This document shows, piece after piece, positions 8,541 to 16,443 of a stretch of 39,864 bases of DNA; position 1 is the stretch's first letter, and each line of letters starts with the position of its first letter. The position numbers were made by a program, and so were the translations under genes. The DNA comes from Robertmurraya massiliosenegalensis JC6. Its GTDB lineage: Bacteria; Bacillota; Bacilli; Bacillales; Cytobacillaceae. The stretch covers positions 756,121 to 795,984 of the forward strand of contig NZ_HE978511.1 of NCBI RefSeq assembly GCF_000311725.1, given 5' to 3'. The notes beneath the pieces are model-generated. The model was given only the letters and a program-made list of their open reading frames with translations. It had not been told where the DNA came from and searched no databases.

Positions 8541-9131
8541 TTAGTCCTCCCAATAAAAAATAGCATCCATAATGATATAATCTCCCGGTTCCTTGTATAT
8601 GGTTGGAATTTTTGCTTGAAATGGCAATGGTGCGCAAATCTGGTCAAATTCAAGAAGAGCGTATTTATACTCTTCTAATGCTCGTTTTAATTGTCTTCCG
8701 AGATCATGAAATTCTTCTCTTAAATACAATTGATTTGAAGCACTAATGATCGACCCGTATCCACCGCTTAATACTTCATTTGATTCGATCCGTATCGTTT
8801 TTGAACGATCATCTTCTCCCATGATCGCAACAGGCGCTAACCGACAGATATCAATGATAATTCCTTCTGTCTTTTCCTTTCGAATTCCGTATTTTTCACT
8901 CTCGACTGTTACATTATTTTTCGTATAGCAAAAAAATTCAACAAAAGAAGCGTATCCACTTCCAAAATGATTCCATTCTGCTTCACAGATGATATGAGGA
9001 AGTTGATTAATTCGATGGAATAACCTCCTGATATGCGCTTCGATTTCTTGCTCATTGCCAGTATCATAAGGAAATTTATCCCCAATCGCTTTCCCTGCAA
9101 TTAAATCTTGCAATTGCTCATTCGTAAACAT
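8541..9131 (-). CDS. conserved-looking 196-aa protein, unknown function
   Basis: Soluble acidic protein without signal peptide or membrane helix, and I cannot place it in a named family. Visible parts are an N-terminal region around LQDLIAGKAIGDKFPYDTG, a central predicted beta-rich section (GYASFVEFFCYTK, TEGIIIDICRLAPVAIMGE), a helical section with REEFHDLGRQLKRALEEY, and a C-terminus ending YIIMDAIFYWED. GGAGGTG lies about 11 bases before the ATG. It is 39 bases downstream of the MocR-type gene and 57 bases upstream of the 63-aa membrane protein gene. The set looks like one transcription unit, and the protein may serve the BenE-like transporter or its substrate. Confidence 0.7.
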   Translation of the reverse strand: MFTNEQLQDLIAGKAIGDKFPYDTGNEQEIEAHIRRLFHRINQLPHIICEAEWNHFGSGYASFVEFFCYTKNNVTVESEKYGIRKEKTEGIIIDICRLAPVAIMGEDDRSKTIRIESNEVLSGGYGSIISASNQLYLREEFHDLGRQLKRALEEYKYALLEFDQICAPLPFQAKIPTIYKEPGDYIIMDAIFYWED

Positions 9132-9170
9132 TTGATTATATTCACCTCCATTTTAATTTCCCTACTACTT

Positions 9171-10607
9171 TCACTTTTTTAAAGATGTAAGAGCTTCTGC
9201 AAATCTCCTAACACCTTCCTTAATCTCCTCTTCCCTCGCTCTCGCATATGTAAAGCGGACATAACCATTTCCCGATCCCATTACAGAACCTGGGACGTAA
9301 ATGACTCCTCTTTTAATGGCATTCTCTAGTAATTTCATTTCGTCTACATCTTTTTTAACTTTGCACCATAAATGTATTCCACCATGAGGGATAGTAAATT
9401 CCACTTCATCATGTACATAATTATTCAAGCTCGTGACCAACTGGTCACAGCGACTTTCTAACTTTTTCTGCAACTCATGTATATGAGTTTGAAAATACCC
9501 ATAATCCAAAAACTCATTAGCTAGCCATTGCGAATAGCTAGCATGTCCAAAATCAACTTGTTGCTTCGCATCAGCTAATCTCTCAATCACTGCTTTCGGA
9601 CCAATGATCCAACCTATTCTTAATCCGGATGCAACAACTTTAGACAATGAGCTAATATAGAGAACGGTTCCATTAATGTCATCTGACTTTAAAGATTGAA
9701 CTTGCTGCCCTTGAAAGGAAGTTAAGCTATACGGATCGTCCTCAATAATCGGAATTCCTTGTTCTGACGATAGCTCTAATAATCCTTTGCGATTTCTTGA
9801 ATGAAGTGACGTTCCCGTTGGATTTTGAAAAACTGGATTTAAAAAAATCATTTTAATCCGATGTTTCTTATGTAAAAGCAAGAGTTCATCTAAATTAATC
9901 CCATCATGATGAACAGGTAATGAATACGTTTTGACCCCTGCAGATTGAAAAATAGGCAGATTATAATGATACGAAGGATCTTCAATAACCACTGCATCCC
10001 CAGGTTTTAGCAAGCATTGCACAACTAAATGCAGCGCCTGTTGCGCACCTGAAGTGATAAGTATACATGAGGGATCTGTATGTATATTGCGATAATCCAA
10101 CACATGCTTTGTAATGGTAGAACGTAAGATCGTATTTCCCTGTGGATGATCATAACCAAGTCTTCCAACAAAGGAACGAGACGAAGTAATTTCATTTAAT
10201 TGATTTCTAGGAAAAAGATCTTCCGATAATTCACCACTTGCAAAATTAATTAAATGCTGTTCTTCCATCTCCTTACGTATTCTTTGAGTGATAGGTAAAT
10301 TAGGCAAAAATGGACCTGATTCAATATATCGATTCCAGCTAGGAATTCGTTTCTTTGTGATTCCCCAAATATCTTTGCTTATCATCGTTCCACTTCCATG
10401 AATCCGTTGAACCAATCCAACTGATTGAAGTTCATCGTATGCTGCAACGACCGTACTTCTGTTCACTTTCAATTCTTTTGCCAAGGCTCTCTCTGATGGG
10501 AGAGCTTTATCGGAAGGAAAAACCCCATTTGCAATGCTATTTTCAATATAATCAGCAATTTGTTTATAAATTGGTTTCTTAGAGGTTCGATCCAGTTCCC
10601 ACTCCAT
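9171..10607 (-). CDS. MocR-family (GntR HTH-aminotransferase) regulator
   Basis: Two-domain PLP-dependent transcription factor, 478 residues. Residues 1-80 are a GntR-type winged helix (PIYKQIADYIENSI, LPSERALAKELKVNRSTVVAAYDEL, GSGT). Residues about 110-478 are a fold-type I aminotransferase domain with GAQQALHLV, the PLP-binding NPVFQNPTGTS, EDDPY, and the Schiff-base lysine in SSLSKVVASGLRIGW. MocR regulators control neighbouring vitamin B6, amino-acid or transport genes in response to PLP and amino compounds; here the likely targets are the downstream 196-aa, 63-aa and BenE-like genes. PdxR is a relative, but no pdxST genes are present, so I do not assign that symbol. An AAGGA ribosome binding site precedes the ATG. 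Confidence 0.88.
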   Translation of the reverse strand: MEWELDRTSKKPIYKQIADYIENSIANGVFPSDKALPSERALAKELKVNRSTVVAAYDELQSVGLVQRIHGSGTMISKDIWGITKKRIPSWNRYIESGPFLPNLPITQRIRKEMEEQHLINFASGELSEDLFPRNQLNEITSSRSFVGRLGYDHPQGNTILRSTITKHVLDYRNIHTDPSCILITSGAQQALHLVVQCLLKPGDAVVIEDPSYHYNLPIFQSAGVKTYSLPVHHDGINLDELLLLHKKHRIKMIFLNPVFQNPTGTSLHSRNRKGLLELSSEQGIPIIEDDPYSLTSFQGQQVQSLKSDDINGTVLYISSLSKVVASGLRIGWIIGPKAVIERLADAKQQVDFGHASYSQWLANEFLDYGYFQTHIHELQKKLESRCDQLVTSLNNYVHDEVEFTIPHGGIHLWCKVKKDVDEMKLLENAIKRGVIYVPGSVMGSGNGYVRFTYARAREEEIKEGVRRFAEALTSLKK

Positions 10608-10641
10608 ATAACGTCATTCCTTTTTGCAGTGACTTGTTTTC

Positions 10642-10647
10642 ATTATA
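10642..10647 (-). promoter_or_regulatory. possible -10 element of the MocR gene
   Basis: A consensus TATAAT on the minus strand lies 35-40 bases before the MocR-type start, in the 59-base gap after the 64-aa gene. No good -35 hexamer stands 16-18 bases upstream, as expected for a promoter that needs an activator such as MocR itself. Weak evidence on its own. Confidence 0.3.
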
Positions 10648-10666
10648 ACCCTACCTGATAGAGAAT

Positions 10667-10861
10667 TTATGAAGAAAGACTTATATACACTCCAAGTGCA
10701 ATAAGTGAAAGCAGAATCACCACTCCATATATTAAGGTTAAGTTTTTCGTATTTTTCTTGGTTGCTCCCCGATAATCTTCATCACTCTTTTTCGTTAGCG
10801 ACAACGTCCCTACGAGAGCAATCACTAATATTAATAGAACAACAGCCATCCATATATTCAT
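10667..10861 (-). CDS. small two-helix membrane protein, unknown function
   Basis: 64 residues: a hydrophobic N-terminal helix (about residues 4-22), a polar charged loop (LTKKSDEDYRGATKKNTKN) and a second helix (about 42-62). The ATG at 10861 has a strong GGAGG six bases upstream, which makes this a credible gene in spite of its size. I do not recognise the family. It lies between the terminator of the cobalamin operon and the MocR-type gene, on the same strand as both, and could be co-transcribed with mocR. Confidence 0.65.
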   Translation of the reverse strand: MNIWMAVVLLILVIALVGTLSLTKKSDEDYRGATKKNTKNLTLIYGVVILLSLIALGVYISLSS

Positions 10862-11044
10862 ATTCTACCTCCATACGAACGATCTTCTTTTTTGATCCGT
10901 TCAAATATTCAGTATAAATGAGAAGAGTCAACTTTTCACCATCCATTTCCTGTTGAATTAAGCCATCCACTTGTGGGTATTGCGATGATAATGAAGAAAA
11001 GGTGCCTCAATCTATGGGAATGAAAATGGAGAGTGCCATAATCA
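10862..11044 (-). other. gap with a coding-like but apparently broken minus frame
   Basis: Between the cobalamin-operon terminator and the 64-aa gene, a minus frame open from about 11014 has protein-like content (for example SSQYPQVDGLIQQEMDGEK followed by LTLLIYTEYLNGSKKKIVRM). It has no ATG with a ribosome binding site; a GTG at 10970 is the first in-frame start of any kind. It runs on out of frame into the 64-aa gene. It may be a decayed gene end or chance; no confident call. Confidence 0.25.
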
Positions 11045-11070
11045 AAACCACCAGTTCACACTGGTGGTTT
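11045..11070 (-). terminator. intrinsic terminator at the end of the cobalamin operon
   Basis: Perfect 11-bp stem (11060-11070 with 11045-11055) and a 4-base loop, 15 bases after the stop of the cbiX fusion. It is followed on the minus strand by TTTTGATT, a short U-rich tail. It marks the 3' end of the 16-kb operon. Confidence 0.75.
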
Positions 11071-11085
11071 GTAAAGACGATTAGA

Positions 11086-12291
11086 TTACACATGTTCATG
11101 GTGATGATGATGTTCGTAACCATGTTCTTTCGCATATTGACGGAAATTTTCTAAATCATCCATTCCTGATGAAGTACCGTCTAACGCTTGATTCATTCGT
11201 TCTAGCAATACCGTTTTTAACTTTGGATGGTAACCAAAATACTCCGCAATCTCAATCGTCACTTCTGGAAATGTCACTCGGTACTGTTGCGCCATTTTAT
11301 TCATTCTTTCCATTAATATTCCCGTAAACAAGAAATATGGCAGCATGATGATCTTTTTCGCACCTAATTTAACACAGCGGTTGATTCCTTCATCTACACT
11401 TGGAGTTGTTACACCCATAAAGGCACTCTCTACGATCGGCACATTTAATTGTTCCCATAAAAGCCGACTGATTTTATAAAAATCCCCATTTGCATATGGA
11501 TCACTTCCGCCTCGACCAATTAATAGAATCGCCGTATCCTCATGCTTCTCCTTCACATCTAGTCCAACTTCCTCGAGTCTTGATTTTAAAATCTCAAACA
11601 CTTCCTCATGAACTCCTATAGTTTGTCCGTAAGTAAACTGTATATCTGGAAAGTGTTCCTTTGCATGTTCAATTTCTGCAGGAATATGAAGTTTCGAGTG
11701 ACCTGCATGTAAGAGGATAATCGGAATAACATGTATCTCATCTGCGCCTTTTTCGACACATTTTTGGATCCCTTCTTCAATATTTGGTGAAGCAAATTCT
11801 AAAAAACACGTTTCTATAAGAAGAGTTGGATCAATATCAGCTCTCATCATTTCAACAAATTGCAGAACCTCTTCATTCCCTGCCTGTAATCTACTTCCAT
11901 GCCCAACAAATAAGACTGCTTTTTTCATAGAACTGTTTCCCTTCTTATATTTATTAATTCCTTTAATCCGATTTTCGCCGCGCTTTCGTTCACCATTCTC
12001 CATTGAGTAAATAACGGCATCTCTGTTTGCAGATTCATGAACGACAGCACGTGCAACATCCTCATCCTGGACTGAATACCACGTCCCTTTCGGATAATCA
12101 ATGACTACACATTTATCCTTACAGCGACCGTTACAGCGTGTTCGTGAAGTATGTATTTTCTCATCTAAACGATGGATGCGAATTTCGTCACGAATTTGTC
12201 CAGTGACATCTTCTGCACCTGCTCTCATACAAGTAGCTCCATTACAAATCATGATATGACGTTCCATTTGACTCAAATTCCAAGTGGTCAT
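11086..12291 (-). CDS. cbiX: ferredoxin (CbiW-like)-sirohydrochlorin cobaltochelatase CbiX fusion
   Basis: Inserts Co2+ into sirohydrochlorin, the entry step of the anaerobic cobalamin route. Residues 1-90 form a thioredoxin-like [2Fe-2S] ferredoxin domain (CNGATCM at about 16-22, then TRCNGRCKDKC at about 52-62), like the separate CbiW of B. megaterium. A basic linker (about 91-122) leads to CbiX with two related halves: KKAVLFVGHGSR with the metal His, and later TAILLIGRGGSDP. The C-terminus is a His-rich tail, YEHHHHHEHV, typical of Bacillus CbiX and thought to hold metal. I see no MxCxxC cluster motif near the tail as described for B. megaterium CbiX. The start at 12291 has GGAGGG 6 bases upstream. 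An internal ATG at 11928, preceded by AAGGG, could also yield CbiX alone. Confidence 0.9.
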   Translation of the reverse strand: MTTWNLSQMERHIMICNGATCMRAGAEDVTGQIRDEIRIHRLDEKIHTSRTRCNGRCKDKCVVIDYPKGTWYSVQDEDVARAVVHESANRDAVIYSMENGERKRGENRIKGINKYKKGNSSMKKAVLFVGHGSRLQAGNEEVLQFVEMMRADIDPTLLIETCFLEFASPNIEEGIQKCVEKGADEIHVIPIILLHAGHSKLHIPAEIEHAKEHFPDIQFTYGQTIGVHEEVFEILKSRLEEVGLDVKEKHEDTAILLIGRGGSDPYANGDFYKISRLLWEQLNVPIVESAFMGVTTPSVDEGINRCVKLGAKKIIMLPYFLFTGILMERMNKMAQQYRVTFPEVTIEIAEYFGYHPKLKTVLLERMNQALDGTSSGMDDLENFRQYAKEHGYEHHHHHEHV

Positions 12292-12326
12292 TCGATCCCT
12301 CCATTAAGTACATATTTTTGATCTTC

Positions 12327-13298
12327 CTATTCAAATACCTCTGGATAAAATCCTTTTGCCAAAATGTCCAATGCCTCGGCAACACGAACCCCCTCTGATG
12401 CTGCTGATAATGGCAATATGACAAAGTGCTCGTTTTGAACAGCAGGAGTTTGGCTCAATGCTGGATCATTCTTTAAGAATTCTATTTTTTGCTCAGCAGT
12501 AGTTGTTCCATAATCAATCACTACGATCACATCTGGCTGACGCTCAACAGCATCTTCTTTTGATACCGTTGCCCAGTTGCCCTCTATATCAGCAAAGACA
12601 TTATTTCCACCTGCCATCTCCACAAGCGTATTCATGAAATTTTGGGTCGCTGTAAATACGTCAGTCTCTCCGCTATCGAAAACTAAAACATCCAGTGGCT
12701 CCGTTACTTCCGGTAGTTGTGAGGTAATCTGTTCAATCTCTTCATTCATTTGATTGATCAGCGCTTCACCACGCTCTTCGATTCGAAATATCTTCGCAAT
12801 ATTGCGAATATCACTATAAATATCTTCCAACGTGGGACCAACTTGAACAGATGATGATTGGAGATAGCTATTAATCCCTAATTTCTTTAATTCTTCACGT
12901 GTTGCAATGTTTTTTTCATTAAATGCACTCGCCCAGCCACCATATAAAAAGTCTGCTTCAACGGCAACAATTTCCTCTTTTGATGGATATTGCTCAGACA
13001 GAACTGGAACTTTAAGATACGCTTCTTTCAAGGGTTCATAAATCTCATTATCTAAATATGCCGTTCCGACCATTGAGTCTTCTAACCCTAAGGCCAACAT
13101 AATTTCTGTTACGTGTTGATTTAAAGAAACGGCCTGTTTCGGAATCTGATCATACTCGATCACAAAACCTTCATTATTTATGACGACTGGTTCTAATTTC
13201 TCATTAACTGCTTCTGTATCCACTTCTTCACTTGAACACGCAACCAACATCATTACTACTGTACAAATAAGTAATACGCAAAATCTAGTAACCTTCAT
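12327..13298 (-). CDS. btuF: corrinoid-binding lipoprotein of ABC importer, BtuF-like
   Basis: Extracellular binding protein of the type II (FecCD/BtuCD) importer encoded just upstream. The lipobox LVAC follows a short hydrophobic signal, so it is a lipoprotein; a linker leads into a class III periplasmic-binding fold (PKQAVSLNQHVTEIMLALGL and VGTAYLDNE are typical). The ATG at 13298 is preferred because AGGA sits 8 bases upstream; the in-frame ATG five codons earlier lacks one. It starts 16 bases after the ATPase stop. Vitamin B12 specificity is inferred from its place inside the cobalamin operon; such proteins for siderophores look similar. Confidence 0.8.
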   Translation of the reverse strand: MKVTRFCVLLICTVVMMLVACSSEEVDTEAVNEKLEPVVINNEGFVIEYDQIPKQAVSLNQHVTEIMLALGLEDSMVGTAYLDNEIYEPLKEAYLKVPVLSEQYPSKEEIVAVEADFLYGGWASAFNEKNIATREELKKLGINSYLQSSSVQVGPTLEDIYSDIRNIAKIFRIEERGEALINQMNEEIEQITSQLPEVTEPLDVLVFDSGETDVFTATQNFMNTLVEMAGGNNVFADIEGNWATVSKEDAVERQPDVIVVIDYGTTTAEQKIEFLKNDPALSQTPAVQNEHFVILPLSAASEGVRVAEALDILAKGFYPEVFE

Positions 13299-13314
13299 TT
13301 CTGTTATCCTCATT

Positions 13315-14085
13315 TCAATTTACGATTTTCGTATAGAAAAACAAATGCAGTTTCTCTGTAAACGGATTTTTAGAAATTAATGCATGAACATGAAAAACTT
13401 CCTCTAATAACTCTTTCGTCAGCACTTTCTCAGGTGTTCCTGATTTGAAAAGTTCGCCATTTTTCATCACTAACAACTCATCACAATAACCAGCAGCCAA
13501 ATTTATATCGTGCAGAGCTGCTATGATCGTGATTGGCAAATCTCTTACTAAATCCATCAATTGGTATTGATGTTCGATATCTAAATGATTGGTTGGCTCA
13601 TCTAAAATTAATATATTTGCTCGCTGGGCTAGTGCTCGCGCCAGCATAACCCGCTTCTTTTCCCCACCAGATAAGTGGCTAAATGAACGATTTTCTAGAT
13701 GGATAATATTAGCTAACTGCATACTTTCCTTGACAATTGAGGAATCCTCATCATTATCACGAGAAAGCCATTTTTTATAAGGGGTTCTCCCCATCATCAC
13801 TAAATCTTTTACAGTAAAGTCAAAGAGCATGGGCGTTTCTTGACTAACAACTGCAATATTTCTTGCAAGTTCTTTCTTGGCCAATTGGACAATGTCTTTT
13901 TCAAAGAGAATCACATCTCCGCTTGTTTGCTTTAAATGGCGATAAATGATCTTCAACATCGTCGACTTGCCACTTCCATTTGGACCAATGATGCCAATAA
14001 ATTTCCCTTGAGCAATTGAAAAAGAAATATCGTCCAATATTTGCTTGTCCGAAATTGAATAAGAGATATTTTGTACTTGAAGCAT
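13315..14085 (-). CDS. btuD: ABC transporter ATPase, BtuD-like
   Basis: ATPase of the corrinoid importer, 256 residues. Walker A is GPNGSGKST, signature LSGGEKKRVMLARAL, Walker B NILILDEPTNHLD, and switch His in AALHDINLAAGYCD. These are hallmark sequences of the FepC/BtuD/FhuC group. It lies 2 bases after the permease stop, so the pair is coupled. Siderophore import is the alternative, but the operon context favours cobalamin or a precursor. Confidence 0.85.
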   Translation of the reverse strand: MLQVQNISYSISDKQILDDISFSIAQGKFIGIIGPNGSGKSTMLKIIYRHLKQTSGDVILFEKDIVQLAKKELARNIAVVSQETPMLFDFTVKDLVMMGRTPYKKWLSRDNDEDSSIVKESMQLANIIHLENRSFSHLSGGEKKRVMLARALAQRANILILDEPTNHLDIEHQYQLMDLVRDLPITIIAALHDINLAAGYCDELLVMKNGELFKSGTPEKVLTKELLEEVFHVHALISKNPFTEKLHLFFYTKIVN

Positions 14086-14087
14086 GA

Positions 14088-15128
14088 TTATTCACCGTCC
14101 CCGAAAGAATACTGTTTGCGCCTTAGCATCCAAATAAAAAAGGGACCACCACAAACCGCCGTAATAATTCCGATCGGCATTTCTTCAGGTGCTATCACAA
14201 TTCGAGCCACCATGTCTGCCCAAACTAAAAAAATAGAACCCACGAATGCGCTAATCGGAAGAACCCATTTATAATTGGAACCGACTAACATTCGAACTAA
14301 ATGAGGAACAATTAAACCGACAAAACCGATGCTTCCACTTACCGCAACTACAACACCTGTTAGCAATGATACAAAGACAATGATAAAAATTCGAAAACGA
14401 TCAATATTAATGCCAAGTGTTCCAGCTGCTTCTTCTCCTAAAAGCAATGCGTTAAGCTGTCGATAATTCATCAATAGGAGTACAAAAACCACGATTAATG
14501 TAACAAAAGGAATCCCGATATTTGACCATTTCGCTCCTGCCAAACTACCAAGCATCCAATGCATAACCGCTTGAATACCGCCTTGCTGCTTTGACATCAT
14601 CAGCATAAAATTAGTGATCGCAGAAAAAACCATTGAAATCGCAATACCTGCCAAAAGAAGTCGAATCACAGAGGTTCTTCCATTCACTCGTGCCAATAGA
14701 AACACAATGATAACAGCGAAGATTGCCCCTATAAATGCCGCAAAAGAAAGGGCATAAATCCCAAGCGCACTAAATGCACCTAGTAATATAACCGCTGTTG
14801 CTCCTACAGATGCCCCTGAGGAAACTCCTAAAATATAGGGATCTGCAATTGAATTTTTCACTAATGCTTGAATCGCTGCACCACAAATAGCGAGAGAAGC
14901 CCCCACAAGTGCCGCTAATAATACCCGTGGCAAGCGGATTTCCCATATAATGATCGCCTGTGCATTTGAAGCGGATGTCTCGATTGGAATCCCTAATTTC
15001 ACAAAAAGAATTTCCCATACAACTTGAGGTGTGATCCCGACAGAACCTAGCATCACCGCAAACGTAATAGAAATAAGCAGGACTCCTACCAATATCCATA
15101 GTAGTAATGTAAAACGAATTTTTGTCAT
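14088..15128 (-). CDS. btuC: FecCD-type permease of corrinoid importer, BtuC-like
   Basis: Membrane subunit of a type II ABC importer, 346 residues with about ten hydrophobic helices. Characteristic blocks are IRLPRVLLAALVGASLAICGAA near residue 65, NSIADPYILGVSSGASVGA, the coupling segment LLLGEEAAGTLGI, and GSIGFVGLIVPHLVRMLVG near residue 270, all standard for BtuC/FecCD. It is separated from btuR by a 208-base gap that holds a dispersed repeat, and I see no second B12 riboswitch there. It may therefore be read through from the long operon or have a promoter in the repeat. Confidence 0.87.
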   Translation of the reverse strand: MTKIRFTLLLWILVGVLLISITFAVMLGSVGITPQVVWEILFVKLGIPIETSASNAQAIIIWEIRLPRVLLAALVGASLAICGAAIQALVKNSIADPYILGVSSGASVGATAVILLGAFSALGIYALSFAAFIGAIFAVIIVFLLARVNGRTSVIRLLLAGIAISMVFSAITNFMLMMSKQQGGIQAVMHWMLGSLAGAKWSNIGIPFVTLIVVFVLLLMNYRQLNALLLGEEAAGTLGINIDRFRIFIIVFVSLLTGVVVAVSGSIGFVGLIVPHLVRMLVGSNYKWVLPISAFVGSIFLVWADMVARIVIAPEEMPIGIITAVCGGPFFIWMLRRKQYSFGDGE

Positions 15129-15153
15129 CTAGGAACAGAGCGCCTCCTTATTC

Positions 15154-15326
15154 TTTGCTGTTTTCGTACGGATTGACGTTTTGGATTGACTCTCGTGCCA
15201 GTCATTCCGTCCATACTGGGCGTTCAGTACGCATAAAGTCAGGAGCTCTTTTCCAGTTTTTCAATAGAATATTGTGTCTATATCCTATTGTCCAAAAGCA
15301 ACTATGTTTCGAGAAAAGAGTCATCC
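15154..15326. repeat. dispersed intergenic repeat, copy A
   Basis: Fills most of the btuR-btuC gap. It matches 32756-32945 in the same orientation over nearly its whole length, with shared blocks such as GTTTTGGATT, a 17-base identical core CAGTACGCATAAAGTCA, AGCTCTTTT, CAATNGAATATT, TATTGTCC and AAAGCAAC. Copy B has about 17 extra bases near its end. A small TACTG/CAGTA inverted repeat flanks the core. No open frame is shared. It may be an old mobile element remnant, a noncoding RNA or a regulatory repeat; the class is not identified. Confidence 0.75.
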
Positions 15327-15336
15327 TTTTGCTTTT

Positions 15337-15873
15337 TCAAAACTCAAGACCTTTTAGAGCATTGATGTTTTGGTCAGTATAATAATGCTTAGTCGCATCA
15401 ATTGTTGACACTAGATCGGCTAAAGCAAGTATCGAAGGATGAGCATTGCGACCTGTAATCACAAGATGCATGTTTTTCGGACGCTCCTGAATAGCCGTTA
15501 ATACATCTTGCAGTGGCAATACATCATCAATTGGAAACCGGGTAATCGACAACGCATTATTCAACTCATCTAACACTACTAAGTCCGTGTTTTTGTTTTG
15601 AAGCTCAGCTTTCACCGTTTGCCATGCTTTAAATAGGGCAGTGCGATGCTCCTCAGGTGTTTTCGTCCATGTAAAGCCAACTCCTAATTGCACCGGTTCA
15701 ACTCCTAATTTTCTTAAAGCAATTTGCTCTCCATATGTACGTTCTGGTGATTTAATAAATTGATAGTACTTCACCTTCATTCCGCGACCAATGGCACGTA
15801 ATGTAACCCCAAGTGAAGCAGTTGTTTTTCCTTTTCCATCACCGGTGTAAACCAGTACCATTCCTTGTCCCAC
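15337..15873 (-). CDS. btuR: cob(I)yrinic acid a,c-diamide adenosyltransferase, CobO/BtuR type
   Basis: Transfers the adenosyl group of ATP to Co(I) of the corrinoid, making the upper ligand of coenzyme B12. 178 residues; the ATP-binding P-loop TGDGKGKTTAS is at about residues 10-20 and is diagnostic of the CobA/CobO/BtuR family, followed by YQFIKSPERTYGE, DLVVLDELNNAL and HLVITGRNAHP. The frame begins at GTG 15873 with AAGGAGG 10 bases upstream; a second possible start, ATG at 15861, has poor spacing. It follows cbiY by 15 bases. Confidence 0.93.
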   Translation of the reverse strand: MGQGMVLVYTGDGKGKTTASLGVTLRAIGRGMKVKYYQFIKSPERTYGEQIALRKLGVEPVQLGVGFTWTKTPEEHRTALFKAWQTVKAELQNKNTDLVVLDELNNALSITRFPIDDVLPLQDVLTAIQERPKNMHLVITGRNAHPSILALADLVSTIDATKHYYTDQNINALKGLEF

Positions 15874-15888
15874 CTAATAAATTCCTCC

Positions 15889-16443
15889 TTAAAGCCACGT
15901 TGTTTTTTCGGTAAAAGGGGTACGTTTTTTGGGGGTGGTTATATCTTTGGCGGGATAACCAATGCATAAAGTTCCTACTAATTGCTCTTCTTTTGTCGCA
16001 CCTATAAAAGAGTGCAATTCTGTATCATGAACTAAACCAACCCCACGAGTACGCCAAACCATTCCTAATCCTACATGTTCAGCCATTAACCACATTGACA
16101 TAATGGCACTACTTACAGCAAACGAATTATCTTTTGTCGCTCCTTCATCTCCAGCCACAACTGCGGAAGTTACGACAATAATTAACGGCGTATTTGTTAT
16201 CGTTGCCATTGAACTCTCCACTAAATGCGGTTTTGTTGGGAACCGATTTTGAAGATATTTTAATGCCACTTTTTGATAATCTTTTAAACTAGCACCTTGT
16301 AAAATATAAAAATGCCAAGGTTCCCGCATTCGATCATTTGGGGCATAGGTTGCTGCTTCAAGTAGCATGTCAATTTTGGAACGTTCCACTTCTCGGCTTT
16401 CGAATTGACGAATGGCACGTCGTTTTTTTAATACGTCTAACAT
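15889..16443 (-). CDS. cbiY: nitroreductase-family flavoprotein, CbiY
   Basis: FMN-dependent nitroreductase-like protein, 184 residues, in the position of cbiY in the B. megaterium cob operon, where its role is not established. Family features are LKKRRAIRQFESREV at the N-terminus, LLEAATYAPNDRMREPWHFYIL, and a C-terminal LVGTLCIGYPA. A role in corrin reduction or in lower-ligand chemistry (BluB is a distant nitroreductase relative) is possible but not shown. The ATG at 16443 has GGAG 7 bases upstream; the longer frame from 16470 has none. It overlaps the cobA end by 7 bases. Confidence 0.82.
   Translation of the reverse strand: MLDVLKKRRAIRQFESREVERSKIDMLLEAATYAPNDRMREPWHFYILQGASLKDYQKVALKYLQNRFPTKPHLVESSMATITNTPLIIVVTSAVVAGDEGATKDNSFAVSSAIMSMWLMAEHVGLGMVWRTRGVGLVHDTELHSFIGATKEEQLVGTLCIGYPAKDITTPKKRTPFTEKTTWL

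Noticed and set aside
12327-15128. Siderophore (FecCD) importer instead of corrinoid importer
   Set aside because: Sequence alone cannot exclude it, but the three genes lie between btuR and cbiX in the cobalamin operon, so the B12 reading is stronger.
15129-15336. Third B12 riboswitch before btuC
   Set aside because: No B12 box (AGYCAGGARACCTGC type) or core motif on the minus strand; the gap holds the dispersed repeat instead.
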